A program made the translations under genes and the position numbers. A model generated the notes under the pieces. It saw nothing but the letters and a program-made list of their open reading frames with translations, ran no database searches and was not told where the DNA came from. DNA of 64,000 bases, taken from assembly GCF_000220395.1 (NCBI RefSeq), contig NW_004085892.1, positions 1 to 64,000 of the forward strand. Direction: 5' to 3'. Positions 13,255-26,094 of the stretch are shown piece after piece (positions within the stretch are counted from its first letter, which is position 1; every line of letters begins with the position of its first letter). This stretch comes from Ichthyophthirius multifiliis. Lineage: Eukaryota; Ciliophora; Oligohymenophorea; Hymenostomatida.

Positions 13255-14639
13255 TCACATTTAATTGCTATTTATTTTTTCTTTTGATTTTTCAACTTAT
13301 TCATTTAATATGTTTTTTTATAATTCTTTCTTATATTCATTATCATCCATAATATCGTTTTCACTATCTTCACTTTTTACTTCATTTTCTTAATCATTAT
13401 TATCTTAACAACATTAATTTTCTGAAAATTCACCTTCGATTTCTCCTTCAAACATAAATTTATTTTCTTCAAACATACTCAATTATTCCATAAAGCCTGG
13501 GTTAGGTTAACATATATCTCTTCTTTCTTATACATATTTTAATGTCTTTAAAATAAAATAAATTATTTATTTTAAAATTATTTTTAATTACCGCATTTAA
13601 TGACCATTTATATTTTTTCATAAGATACATAATAACTATTGTTCCAGAACGTGATTTTCCTTAAGCGCAATGAACAAATATTTTATTTTTAGGATTTTCT
13701 AAAGCATTTCTTATAAACTAATATGTTTATTTAAAATATGGGAATATTTTGACATCATCTTCATCTAAAATAGATATTTTTAAATAAGTAACTTTAGCTT
13801 TTTTTGTTATTGTTTTTTTTTGGAAAAAAATAAAATAAAAAATAAAAAACTTACTATTTGACTCGAAAAAGTTTTCTACTTCAGTTGTCATATTTACAAC
13901 ATGAGTAATGCCTAATTAACTAATTAGCTCCTCTTAAGCAGCATGTTAACAGTTTCCATAATAAAATTATCCATTTAATATTTCATTAGGATAAAATTTT
14001 AGTTAAACATCTTATTTATTTTATAAAATATATTAATATTAATTAAAAATAATAATAATAAAAAAATAATTTTTTACTATTTAATATTTAAAAAAAGTTA
14101 GTCATAAAAGGATATAATTAAGTGAATAGTTAAGTAGGTTATCTTAAAATATGAACTTGATTAATTTTAAATTTTTTAAGTACATTATATAAGGCTAACG
14201 CTTTTCTTAAATTAAAAATTGATTGATCTGAATTTACATTTAACTTTTCTTCTAATAGTTTATTTTCTAACTATAACTATAAAATTTTATCGGAAATTTT
14301 TATATATCCACTATTTAATAATTCACTTCCTTTGATTTGACTGTCCATTATATATTATTTTTATATTAAATCGTTTAAAATTTATAGAAATTGTGTATTC
14401 TTATCCTAAAATACTATAAAGTTATAACACCTCTTATTTCTAGAAAATAGATCTTGCTTATTTTTAGGTAATTTTTTTTAAATATTTTCAAGTTTTATTA
14501 TTTCTGAGTGAGCAATTATTTATTTTCCTAATTCATTATCAATTTTTATTACATTAGTTACTTCTTATTTGATGCATTCTCCGTTTGTTATATCATATAT
14601 TATTAAACTGTTTTTTACTTATTACCCTTTTTAGATCAT
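13255..14639 (-). CDS. Rhodanese-like plus dual-specificity phosphatase (MKP-like)
   Basis: Tyrosine/threonine phosphatase. Four exons (14639-14078, 14010-13855, 13797-13592, 13545-13255) with introns of 67, 57 and 46 bp give 404 residues with consistent phases. The catalytic loop is complete: V-H-C-A-Q-G-K-S-R-S-G (HCx5RS). The general-acid Asp is in S-I-L-D-E-D-D upstream, with F-Y-P-N-E-I and H-V-V-N-M-T-T before it. The N-terminal half resembles a rhodanese domain without its catalytic Cys (L-I-I-Y-D-I...V-L-K-K-F-K-I-N-Q-V-H-I-L...L-Y-P-F). This is the arrangement used by MAP-kinase phosphatases to dock their kinase. The tail is acidic. No ATG exists in frame upstream, yet the frame stays protein-like for about 30 codons before 14639, so an upstream exon or start may have been missed. 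Confidence 0.82.
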
Positions 14640-15156
14640 ATTATAAAATATGTTACAATCAACAAATGATACATCGATATTTTTCTAATATTATTTAACA
14701 GTACTTTGTCTCTTTAATGTGCTTCTTCTATTCACTTTTTATTTATATGTAATATAAAATTAATGAATGTAAGGTTTTTTTTTTTATTTCTGAAAAAAAA
14801 AAAAAAACAATATTCTTACTTTTTTTCTATAATGTTTAGTTTTTATTTTATTATTAATTTTTATTTTTAAAAAATGCTATTCGTAAGTTATAAGAATTAA
14901 TAAAAAATAAAATTAATTTTATTAAAATTAATAAAAAATAAATTAATTTTATTAAAATTTATAAAATAATAATAGATAAAAATTAATTAATTAAATATAT
15001 AAATTTTATAATTAATTTTATAAATATCTGATAATATTAAAATTATAAAATAATTTATAAATAATAATAATAAAAATATTATTTAAATTGTTTTTTAAAA
15101 ATATTTGTTTTATTTATTTAATAATTATATCTTTATTTTTCAATAAATAAAATAAA
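14640..15156. other. Divergent intergenic region
   Basis: AT-rich DNA between the 5' ends of the phosphatase (minus) and the zinc-finger gene (plus). The first 120 bp beside 14640 read as possible extra 5' coding sequence of the phosphatase, bounded by a 31-bp GT..AG stretch. The rest shows nothing. Confidence 0.5.
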
Positions 15157-16678
15157 ATGAATCAATAAATATTGATAAAAATAGCGGTTTAATATTAATT
15201 ATTTATATATTCTAAAATTTTAATAAAAGATATATAATCTGATATTGAATCTGATAAATAAAAATAATTAGGTTTATGTGATTTATGTAAGAATTAATTA
15301 AAAAAAAGAAATTAATTTATTAAATAAATAAATAAAATAAAGCAAAAAAAGTTGATTATTTTTAAGAATCTTGTAAATTATATATAGCTTAAGTATTAAT
15401 TACAAACTATGTATAAAATTAATTTATAGACAATAAATTTTATAAAAAAATCATTTACAATATATTATAAATGTATTTAGATAAAAGAATTACTTATTGA
15501 AAAAAATGATATATTAAAAAATATTGATAGACTAGAATCTTAATTAAAAGTTTTTTTTATTTAAAATCTAATAAATATTATATATATATAAAATATATGT
15601 ATAAAGAAAAAGCAAACACAAGCTAAAATAAATTAAAACACGTTAAGACAAGGTGAAGAAAAATAAAAACGATTCAGAAGATAAGCAACACAAATATAGA
15701 GAAGTTTTAACTGTCCAGCATAAAATTGCTAAAAATCATATGGGTATATATATATAATTAAAATTAAATAATAAAATTAAAATTAATTATAAATAAAATG
15801 AATATATTTTTTCAATATTTTTATTATAAAATCAAATTAGAAAAAAAATAAAATATTTTTAATAATTAAAGAAGGATATTTATAAAATTTATATAATATA
15901 AAAAAAAATTAAAAATTTAAAAAAAGTAATATATATCTTTATAAAATATATTTATATAAATTTAATAAAATAAAATTAAAAATGTTAATATTTGTTATTT
16001 AAATATAATAATAATAATGTGTTATAATTATATTTATATACATATTTAAAGTTTATATATTTATATATAAATATAAAATTATATATATAAATATAAATTA
16101 TATATATATTTATATAAATATATCTATTATAATATAATTCATTTTAAGTATAGAAGGTTCACTTTAATAACATATTAAATTGAAGCATCCTGAAATAAAT
16201 TTAAAAGGTATAATTTTTAATATTAATAATTTCATAATTAATTTTATAAAAGAAATTAATTTAAAAAACTATAGAGATGATGACGGTTAAAGTTAAGATA
16301 GAAGCAAAGATATTAGTTATTAATAAGATTAAAGTAAGAAAAAGAATCTTTCAATAAGTAGAACTAAATAGTTATAAATATTTAGATAATTAGAATAACA
16401 ATATGGATTTATACTAAAATGATAATTATAATAAAAGTAGTTAGCTAAGTGAAATTAATAATTAGAATTATATTGAAAATAATATAAATTAATAAAATAT
16501 TGATAATTATACTTTTAATTTTATTCCATAAAATAATGAAGATTAAGATTCTTTAATATAAAGTACAAAGTAATATAATATTAAAAAATATAATTTATTA
16601 AATAATAAAAGCAAATACAATTTAGATTAAAATGTCGAAGAATAAAATAGAAATGTAAAAATAAATAAATAATTATGA
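15157..16678 (+). CDS. Single C2H2 zinc-finger protein
   Basis: Putative nucleic-acid-binding protein. The finger is split by a 405-bp intron (15744-16148), by far the longest in the window: F-N-C-P-A-Q-N-C-Q-K-S-Y-G before, I-E-G-S-L-Q-Q-H-I-K-L-K-H-P after. Spacing is exactly C-x4-C-x12-H-x4-H. Further introns are likely at 15550-15606 (57 bp, in frame) and 16208-16252 (45 bp). After residue K-S-K in exon 3 the protein-like frame changes; a 25-bp GT..AG stretch near 16334-16358 would join it to an N/Q/S-rich tail ending at TGA 16678, otherwise the frame stops at 16422. Upstream of the finger are K/R-rich and coiled-coil-like segments whose exon structure is uncertain. Confidence 0.6.
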
Positions 16679-17996
16679 TATAAATAAAAATAAATAATTT
16701 TTTTTAAAATTTAATAAATATTTATATAAAAAAAAAATTATATTTATATAAATATTATTGATATGTTATTTTAATTTAATTATATATATATTTTATTTAA
16801 TAAATAATTTATATTTAAATTATAAAGCAACCCTACTTAATGAATATATCAAATTTTATTTTTTAATTGCTTAAGTAAATATGATAATATATTTTAATTA
16901 TCAATATAAAACAATATATTAATTATTGGACTTTTTACTGAACCTTCAATATAATTATTTATTTATTTTAATGTCTAAGGTTATTTTATTAATAATTTAA
17001 ATATTTTAATTTTTATTTATTTTAATAAATCATTTTCAATGATTTTTGTAATTTTAAATATCGCATTTTTTTATATATAAAACTTATCAATATGTTTATC
17101 AAAAAGAATAGATGATTAATAATTTTAAGAATAAATAAATAATGATTATTAAAATTATAATGCTTAAAGTATGAATTTTTAATTAAGACAATCAGTAATT
17201 AGCATTTAGTCAAAAAGTGAAATAATTTTTCAATTTTTTTGTTTTATTCTATATTAATATATATGTCTATATTTATATTAATAGTATATTTTTTTTATTA
17301 TGATTTCAATTAATTTAATTATATTTTAAATTATTATTAATTTTTTAATTAAATTTATAATTTTTTTGTTTGATATAATTATATATAATGATAATAATTT
17401 TATTTTTTAAATTAGAATTCACTTTAATATAATTGGGATTATATTATATTGTTTGTGTTTTTTTTAATAATTTTTTTATATTTTTTAAAAATAATTAATA
17501 AAATAATAAAAAAAATAAGAAATATTCAAAAAATGCTTAATTTTTTTTTAATAAAAAAAAAAAAAATCCTTAAAACAATTTATATTATATATTTAATACC
17601 TAATTCATATTAATATTTTTAAATTAATTTTTTTTTTTTTTTTTCAGATTTAAGAAAAAATTATATAAGATTTATTGATTAAATAATATATTCATAATTT
17701 TTTTAAAAAAAATTAATATCAATTATTTTTTATATTTAAACAAATATTTATAAAAAAAAAAAAAATATATATTTTATTGATTGGTTAATATTTTATTTTT
17801 TATTAAAAATTAAATTAGACTTTAAAATATTTAACTTTAATAATTAAATATATATATATATATATATATAATCAAAATTTAATTAACAAAATATTTTTAA
17901 AAAGGTATATATGTAAAAAATAAAATTACTAAAAAAAAAAAAATTAAAAATAACCAAAAAAAAATATACAAATTATATATAATAACAAGTAAAAAA
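16679..17996. other. Intergenic AT-rich DNA
   Basis: 1.3 kb of A/T tracts, several poly-A and poly-T runs of 10-16, and a (TA)n stretch at about 17850-17871. No gene or RNA is recognised. Confidence 0.6.
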
Positions 17997-19202
17997 ATGA
18001 GCACTTATAAATTTGAAATAAAAATAAACGAAAATTCAAAAAAAAATATAAAAAAAATATAAAAAACTCATATAAAAGATTATGTAATCGAAAATAATAT
18101 GTTAACTCCAAGAACTAAAATGGACATCGTTTAATTTTAAAAATCACCTACTTTAACTTCAAATGAGGAAAAGTTAACAAAATTTTCGGAAGAAACTATA
18201 TCTGAAGATGAAAATAACTAAAATAGCTAATCTTAATCATTAAATACAATTACTACAAATAACGACAATACATGTAATAAAAATGAAAAGGATTCAAAAA
18301 TAATAAAAAAAAATAATAATAATATTTTCTCATCATATTCTGAATGTACTGAATCTTCTGAAAATGATATAAATTCTTTAAATTAAAATTAATAATAAAT
18401 ATAATAATAATATCCTTTTATGTTATTTAAAGAAATGATAGATACACGTAGATATATAAAATAATAACCAAAAATTATTGTTGATTTATCATTTACTAAA
18501 TACGATATAGTAAAGCATGTATGTGAGGATTTATTTATATACGATGTTTAATATAATCATAATGTAAAAAGTAATTTTAACCTTTAATGGATTGATACTT
18601 ATTTATAAATTGAAGATTATAAAAGAATGCTTTCTTTTTAGAAAATAAATCACTTTCCAGGAAGTCAATAGTTAGGGAAAAAAAATTTACTATCCGCAAA
18701 TTTATTTAAAATGAGAAATAGTTTTCCATAAAATTACAACTTTTACCCCCTAACGTGGATTTTACCTTAATAATATGAATAATTGAAGAGATTTCACTAT
18801 TAGTCCTTAAAATAAAAGCCCTATTATATTGTAAAACCGGAAGCCTGTTCTTAAGGGAAAGGTATATTTTTAACAAATACAATTGATTAGTTATAGAATA
18901 AAGAACATTTTGTTATTCAAGAATATATAAAAAAGCCTTTTTTAATTGATGGATTGAAATTTGATTTAAGGCTGTATGTTTTAATTAAAAATATTAATCC
19001 TTTGAAAATATTTCTCTTTTAGGAAGGTTTAGCAAGATTTGCAACTATTTTATATTAAGAACCAAATAAAAATAATTAAAATAACCTTAATATACATTTA
19101 ACTAACTATTCTTTGAATAAAAAACATCCAAAATTTATATAAAATTAATCTATTTAACATGATGATATAGGACATAAAAGAAGTTTTAGTTCAGTTCTTA
19201 AA

Positions 19203-19275
<73 letters not shown>

Positions 19276-20484
19276 TATATTGTTTATTTTATTTTTAAAT
19301 AAAACAAAGCATTTATAAGAATAAGGACATAATGTGGAATTATTAATGATGGAAATCAGATAAATTATTGTTAAAAGTATAATTTCGGCATAACCTCATA
19401 TTTCTAATTTATAAAAAACTTATTAATAGAGAAACGATGGTAATGAAATGTGCTTTGAAATTTTTGGGTATTTTTTTTTTTTCTTCTATAAAATTTTTTA
19501 ATTAAAATTAGATTCGATATTATGATAGATGAAAATTTATAACCTTTTTTATTAGAAGTAAATCATACACCTTCTTTTTCTACTGATTCTCCATTAGATT
19601 TTATTATAAAAAGAAATTTAATAATAGATACATTAAATTTAATAAATACTTCCAATAAATAAAAACAAAAGTATATTTAATTAATTTTATTTAACAAACA
19701 AATTATATATATAAAAAAAAAGATATTATAACGAAAGAGTATAATAATAAATACATAAAAGATCTTTTATTAAAAAAAAATTCTCCTTTTTGAACGGAGA
19801 TATAGATGATGAATTATTAAATCAAATATAAAAAGAAATATATGATTATGAGGAAAATAATATGGGTGCATTCAAGCGTATATTCCCTTCGGTTCAAGAT
19901 CCTCTAAATTATTAATAGTTTTTATAAGCGGCAGGTTTTTCATAGGAAGATTAGGATGTTGAAAATAGAATATAAGAAAATTTATAAATAAAAAATTATT
20001 AATAGTATAATTATGAAAAATTTTATAAAACTTGTTTAAGGAATCGTAATTAAGATCATAATTCTTGTATTATTAAAAGTAAAGATTTTACATAGAAAAC
20101 ATAATTTAATAATTAAAAAAATAAATTGGAACCAATTGTATAAATAAATAAATAATTAAATAATTATACTACTAATAATACTCAATAAAGAAGTATTAGT
20201 TAAATTAAAATAAATTCTAATAATAATAGAATTTAATTTGTTATAAAATAAAAAAAAGAGATAATTAAGAGCGAGTAAATTAAAAAATTAATAAAAAAAA
20301 TTTTAGAGCTAATAGCTTATAAGATGATAATTGCCTAGGTAATTCGTTAAAAGACAAAATATATGAAACATAATACATTGATAGCTATATAGATAAAAAC
20401 ACTGATAATAATAATATTTCTAATTAGATTAAAATTTAAAAATTAAATAATAATTATCTTTCATAATTTAATAAATAAAATTGA
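17997..20484 (+). CDS. Tubulin-tyrosine-ligase-like enzyme (TTLL4/6/13-type polyglutamylase)
   Basis: Probable amino-acid ligase that adds glutamates to tubulin in cilia and cortex. Five exons (17997-19202, 19310-19467, 19512-19670, 19723-20274, 20307-20484) encode 750 residues; the introns are 107, 44, 52 and 32 bp, the first containing a long TA repeat. The TTL domain shows I-V-K-P-E-A-C-S-Q-G-K-G-I-F (ATP lid), F-V-I-Q-E-Y-I, then F-L-I-D-G-L-K-F-D-L-R-L-Y-V, then E-G-L-A-R-F-A-T, and H-L-T-N-Y-S. It closes with C-F-E-I-F-G-F-D-I-M-I-D and L-L-E-V-N-H-T-P-S-F, which carries the metal-binding E and N. The E-G-L-A-R-F-A-T signature points to the polyglutamylase branch rather than tubulin tyrosine ligase. 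The N-terminal 140 residues are low-complexity S/N/E-rich, and the C-terminal 230 are N/Q/K-rich, suitable for microtubule contacts. Confidence 0.88.
19204..19271. repeat. (TA)n microsatellite inside a TTLL intron
   Basis: About 34 TA units forming most of the 107-bp first intron. It begins two bases after the exon end, so the GT donor is part of the repeat edge (GTATATAT). Confidence 0.9.
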
Positions 20485-21174
20485 TTGATATTAATGTATA
20501 TGAAATTTAATTAATATTTTTTTGTAAATTTTATAAAATGATAAATTAAAAAAAAATTATATTATTTATTTTTTAAGTTTTTATATTTATGAAATAAATT
20601 TTTGAAAAGTTTAAAGCATTTTTTTTCATATTTAATTAATTTAAAAAGTATATTTTAATTTCTTTACTGATTATTAAAGTAACTAAATAAATTATATAGA
20701 CTAATAAAAATTTTATAAATTTATTAAATATATATAATTTTATATTTCTAATAATTTTCAAGTGATAAATTAAATTTTATATAAATTAAAGATATAAATC
20801 TAGAAATTAATTAAAATTTTTAATATATTTAATAAAATATAAAAAATAAAAATTTATAAAAATTTTTCAATTTTAAAATTTTTTTAAAAAAATAATTAAA
20901 AACATTAAAAAAAAATTAATAATAAAAAAAAAAAAAAAATTAAATTTGCTAAAAATAAATAAAAAAAGTATTGTAAAAAAATATTTTAAATAGATATCAT
21001 ATTTATTATTTAAATTTAACAATTTATATTAATTAAAGTATATCTATTAAAGTTATAAAAAAATAATTCATAAAAAAATATGTAAAATGTCAATTTAAAT
21101 ATTATAATACTAAAATATTTTATAAAAAATAATAATATATAATTATATGTAATTATATAAAATTATTATATATA

Positions 21175-21216
<42 letters not shown>

Positions 21217-21276
21217 CTTAAATCGAAAAAAAATATATAAATATAGAAAATAAAAAAAAAATTATAATAAATAATA
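20485..21276. other. Intergenic AT-rich DNA
   Basis: Poly-A/T tracts and a (TA)n run at about 21178-21213. No coding frame is supported. Confidence 0.6.
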
Positions 21277-21826
21277 ATGAACACAAACAATATTCAATTT
21301 ATAGAAAGTTCTAAAACATAAAAATTTAAATGCCCCATATGTATGAATATACTTAATTAGCCTACAACTTTAATATGTGGGTAAAAACTAAATAAAAATA
21401 CTTTAATTTTTTTTTTTTTTTTAATTTTTAATATAGACACACATATTGCATAAAATGTATTAATAAATCAATAAAATTATATTAATATGATTTTTGCCCA
21501 ATTTGCAGATAAAGAATAAATACAACTTAAAAGAAATTTAATATAAACTTTTTAATAAAACAATGTATTGAGGAACTTAAAGTTAATTGCATATGTAAAA
21601 ATTGCAATTGGGTTGGTAAGCTTAAAAGACTTTAAAATCATATAAATTAATGTTAATTTATTTAATAAAAGATAATTGTTATAAATGATTTTAATTAAAA
21701 AAATAATTAAAGTATTTAAATTGAATAAAATTTTGTATAAAATAAACCACCTTAATATATATAGATAGAATAACAAAATAATCTGTAATTAAATAATCAA
21801 TTACCTTAAATTTACAATGATGTAAA

Positions 21827-21885
<59 letters not shown>

Positions 21886-22127
21886 TTTTATGTCCATAAA
21901 TATTATAATTTTAATTTTTTTATATACTATATAATTTTTTTTATTTTATTTTAAATAATTGTTATTTTTATTATTAATTTTTAATTATATTTTTATCTTC
22001 CGTTTTATAGAATTGCTTACCCCTGATGTAATTTACTTTAGGACACATAAATTGCTTTATATGTCTTTAATAACTTGTTTTACAAACTAATTAAATGTGG
22101 GAATAAATATTTACAGGTAGAATTTGA
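21277..22127 (+). CDS. RING-finger protein with TRAF-type zinc finger
   Basis: Likely E3 ubiquitin ligase. Exons 21277-21380, 21437-21821 and 22011-22127 give 201 residues; introns are 56 and 189 bp. The RING is complete C3HC4: C-P-I-C, then C-G (split by intron 1) H-T-Y-C-I-K-C, then C-P-I-C-R. It is followed by C-I-C-K-N-C-N-W-V-G-K-L...H-I-N-Q-C, a TRAF/SIAH-type zinc-finger pattern. A Q/N-rich linker leads to a third exon with C-L-P-L-M...L-G-H-I-N-C-F-I-C-L, which looks zinc-binding but is not classified. The third exon and stop are the least certain part; another exon may lie near 22370. Confidence 0.72.
21829..21881. repeat. (TA)n microsatellite in the RING-gene intron 2
   Basis: Two adjacent TA runs separated by a single AA interruption, within the 189-bp intron. 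Confidence 0.85.
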
Positions 22128-22780
22128 GTTTATATTTAATTATTTAAGTCAATAAATAGAAATTAGTATATAAGAAACTATAAAATAATTCAAATAAAAT
22201 ATATATATATATAGATATATTAATTAAAAAATAACATATTTGTATATTAACTATATTAATTCTTAAATATATATATTTTTTAATATATATGTAATTTATT
22301 ATTTATAATTATATTTATTTTTATATTATTAATTAAATTCATTTTTCTTATAAATCAAATTCTTTTAGAGTATGTTTCAATGTCTATTTTTTAACATTAG
22401 AAATATATTCTAAAATTACACAACAAGTTTCCTTTTTTAATTTAAAAAATATTTTTATAAACAGATATATTCAATTATTTGTTTTTTTATTATTAAAAAA
22501 ATATATATGTATTTAAAAATAAATTAATTATAATTTTTTATAAGGAAAATAAACTTTAAAAAAGGTATTTTGAATACCACAAATAAAATAAATATAATAT
22601 ATAGCAAAATATTTTAAAAATAATAATTTATTAAATTTATAAATAATTAATATTGCCTTTTTAATAAATTAATTATTTAGTTATATTTTATATCAAATTA
22701 TATATAAAATAAAATAACAATTCAATATATATTAATTTTTTATATTTTATTTTTATTTTAGTTAATATTTTACTTATATT
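22128..22780. other. Intergenic or missed-exon region
   Basis: Mostly AT tracts. A short stretch around 22368-22440 has coding-like composition and follows a TTTTAG acceptor-like site, so it could be a further exon of the RING gene. Otherwise nothing is seen. Confidence 0.4.
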
Positions 22781-23195
22781 TCATTTAGCTCTTATATCTT
22801 TTTTATTTTCAAGCTTTTATAATTTATTTTATTCTTTTAAAGCAAGTTTTTCTTTTTTACAAAAGTTCTTCTTTAATTTATTATAATTCCTCATTATCTA
22901 TTTATTTGCTTATTATTTGATTATTATCCTTACCTATTAAAAAATAATCAATTCTTAGTTATTTTGATAGACTTTTTTTGTTCAAAAACATTTAAATTAT
23001 ATTTCTATTTTAGTTTTATCAAAAAATCTCTTATATTTTTAAGTCAATTTTATATTTATATTAAAAAATACATTTTATCGTCTTTTTATAATTAATTTAT
23101 AACTTCTTTGATTTAATTTTCAACAATGTGAGGAAATTATTTTTCTAATTCCTAAAAGCTTATTGGTTCTTTTAAATTTTCTAAATATTATTCCA
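22781..23195 (-). CDS. Short coiled-coil protein, unknown
   Basis: Starts M-E-Q-Y-L-E-N-L-K-E-P-I-S-F (ATG 23195), with a helix-rich N-terminus that could be a small winged-helix or helical module. A 43-bp GT..AG intron probably follows D-D-K. The end reads as a heptad-like E/K/L/Q coiled coil closing at TGA 22781 (Q-K-L-E-N-K-K-D-I-R-A-K). The middle cannot be read in one frame: a further intron or a one-base error at the A6 run near 22860 is needed. The family is not recognised and the exact protein is uncertain. Confidence 0.4.
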
Positions 23196-23462
23196 TTTTA
23201 ATTATATTTTTTTAAGAAAAATAAAAAATAAAAAAGTATTTAAATTAATTTTTATATTTTTAAAAATTAATAATTTTGAATTTTTTCTTTAAATTTAAAT
23301 TTATTTTATTAATTTTCGTAAAAACAAATGATATTTTAAATACATATATTTGTGTAAAATTAACAAGTTTTTTTTTTAATATAATTTATATTTTTTTTAT
23401 TAAAAATTATAATATTTAACCTTATTTATGTACATATTTTTTTATTTTATAAATTAAAATTT

Positions 23463-26094
23463 TCAGTATTTATTTTTAGAGTTTACTGAAGGAGAATTTT
23501 TTGTGTTATAATTTACTGTATTATTATTATGTTGTATAATATTTAATTTAGATTCGTTTAATTCATTTAAGTTTATTAAATAATTATATTACTCATTATT
23601 ATTTTATATTTAAGATTCTTTTTAGTTATTTTATTATTTAATTACTCTTTAATATTAATTATACATATTATAAAATTTATGATTACCATTATTATTTTAT
23701 TATTTAATTTTCACATTCGGAAATTAAATATTATTTTATAAATTATCTTTATGTAGTTAATTGTTATTAATTATCTAAAGTTAATCTAATATTTTATGGT
23801 CTTAATCATATTTTTCATTATAATATAATTATTAATTCATTTAAGTATAACTTATTTAATTTTTATTTTACGCATATAAAATATTTTTGCAAAATTTAGA
23901 TTTACTATTAGCCCTATTTTATTACTTTTTTTATAGAAAAGTTAATAAATAATATATATAATTAAATATATATATATATATATATATATATTTTTAAAAT
24001 AACTCTCGAATATTATATAGACTAATTTTAATCTGGTTAACATTTTTACTCGTTATTATTATTAAATGAATACTATTTTTTCTAATGATTTACTCCCTAA
24101 AATTTGTTTTTTTCACTAATAAAGGACATTTCTTTTTTTCTGTATCATCTTCTGTAATTATATTATTAGTTGAAGCAATATTATGTTCATCTTTTTATTT
24201 ATTTTTTTAATATTTTTTTTGTTTATTTTTTTAATACAATTTGATTGTTTTATTATATTTTATGTTTTTTGCATTTCTGTTTCTATATTTTAATTATTAT
24301 ATTCTTAATTAATATGTATTATAGATTTTTTTTTTTTAGCATTTATCTTTTTTTTATATTTTAATATATTTTTTGTTGTTGTTTAGTTTTTTACAAAATT
24401 TTCTCTAGATTTTATTCTTTCTTAGTTAATTTTTTAATATAATGTTTCATCTAATTCTTAATTTTTTTAATTTTCTTAAATTTAATAATTATAAATTTAA
24501 TTTTAAGCAATATTTTATTTAATATAATTTTCTGGAATATTAGTAAAGCTCAATTCTAATATATATAATATTTTTTTTTTTTTTTTTTTTACAGATTTTA
24601 TTTATAGAAGTGTTTTTTATATAATATCATTTTTATTATTAATATGCTTATTTTCATTACTTGTATTTTTTCCAAATTTATTTTTATTTTTTATGAAATT
24701 ATTTTATCTTTAAACTAAATTAAAAATAATAAAATATTTATTTTTTATTTTTTTACACTATAAATCATTATTTGTATTCTATTATTTTATTATTATCGTA
24801 TTTTATTTATTAATTTAACTTATTTCTTTTGATTTTATATAAAATCCCTATATATTTTAAAATATATATTTTATATTATTTAACTATTTTTGATGCTGAA
24901 TCTATTCTTTCAACTTATATATTATTGTTATTATTATATTTAGGAATATTATTAAATTCTTTTTCTTTTAAATTCTCAAAATAATAATGTTAAATAGCCT
25001 AACTTGCAGTAATTCTTTTATCAGGGTCTATTTTTAATAATTCTTTTACAAAACTAAAAGCTTTTTTCGACATTTTGCCTAAATACCTATTTTCTAAAAT
25101 TTCTGATTTTTCAATATCTGGAAGTTTTATTCCTAAAAATCTTGGATTTTTTTAAAAAGATTCTTATTATTCACTTGTTAAAGCACCTTAAATTTTCTAA
25201 ATAATAAGTAATTAATCGATTTCGCTTTCTCCGGGAAATAAAGGTTAACCATCAGTTAATTCGCACATAATACATCCTACAGCCCACATATCTACTGGTT
25301 TTCCATAATTATTTAAACCCAATAAAAGTTCAGGAGCTCTATACCTTTTAATTTATTTATTTTAAAATAAAATATAAAAAATTACCATCTAGTGGCTACA
25401 TAATCTGTTAAATTTACATTTTTTGAAGAAATTACTCTTGCAAATCCAAAATCACATAATTTTAATGTTCCGTCTCTTTTTTTTTAATTTCAATTTTATT
25501 TTTTATTTAATAAGATTTAATGTTTTTATTTTTTACGGATTTATTAATAAATTTTCGGGTTTTATGTCTCTATGTATTATTTCTAAAGAATTACAATATT
25601 AAATTGATTTACATAATTAATAAATTATTTTTTATATTAATTCAGGTTCTAAACCATTTGGTTTTTCTTCAATAACTTAAAGAAGGTTTTTTTCTAAATA
25701 TTCGAATACCAAATAATATTTTCCTTTTCTATTTTTTTTTTTTATTATTTTTTAATATTTTCTTTTGAAAATAAAAAACCGTTTAAAAGCTTCTTTTAAT
25801 TAAACTATGTTTTCATGTTTTAACATTCTTAATATTTTAACTTCTCTTAAAATTGTTTTTTAAATTATTTCGTCTTCATCAGATTCCTTAAATTTTTTAA
25901 TAGCAACTAATATAATTAAAATAAATATTATATATATTTATTTCAATTATATTGATACAAATATTTATATTTTATTATATATACTTTTTTTTTTTATTAT
26001 ATATACCGATTTCTCCATTTTCTTTGTTTTTACATTTTAAAACTACTCCATATGCACCTTCTCCGACGATTCCGATTACATCGTATTTGTTCAT
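23463..26094 (-). CDS. CDKL5-like protein kinase with long N/Q-rich tail
   Basis: Serine/threonine kinase of the cyclin-dependent-kinase-like (CDKL) branch of CMGC. Kinase exons are 26094-26007, 25906-25780, 25728-25537, 25475-25386 and 25344-24885, introns 37-100 bp, all phases consistent. Landmarks are [11 protein letters not shown] (P-loop), [21 protein letters not shown] and an activation loop [10 protein letters not shown]. The T-D-Y motif and G-E-S-E-I-D-Q-L are typical of CDKL1-5, which in animals and algae localise to cilia. The C-terminal 450 residues are N/Q/K-rich, spread over several small exons with introns such as 24848-24884 and 24715-24756, and end V-N-S-K-N-K-Y. One frameshift is required at the T7 run near 24132-24139 (poly-A in the gene). 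Confidence 0.85.
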
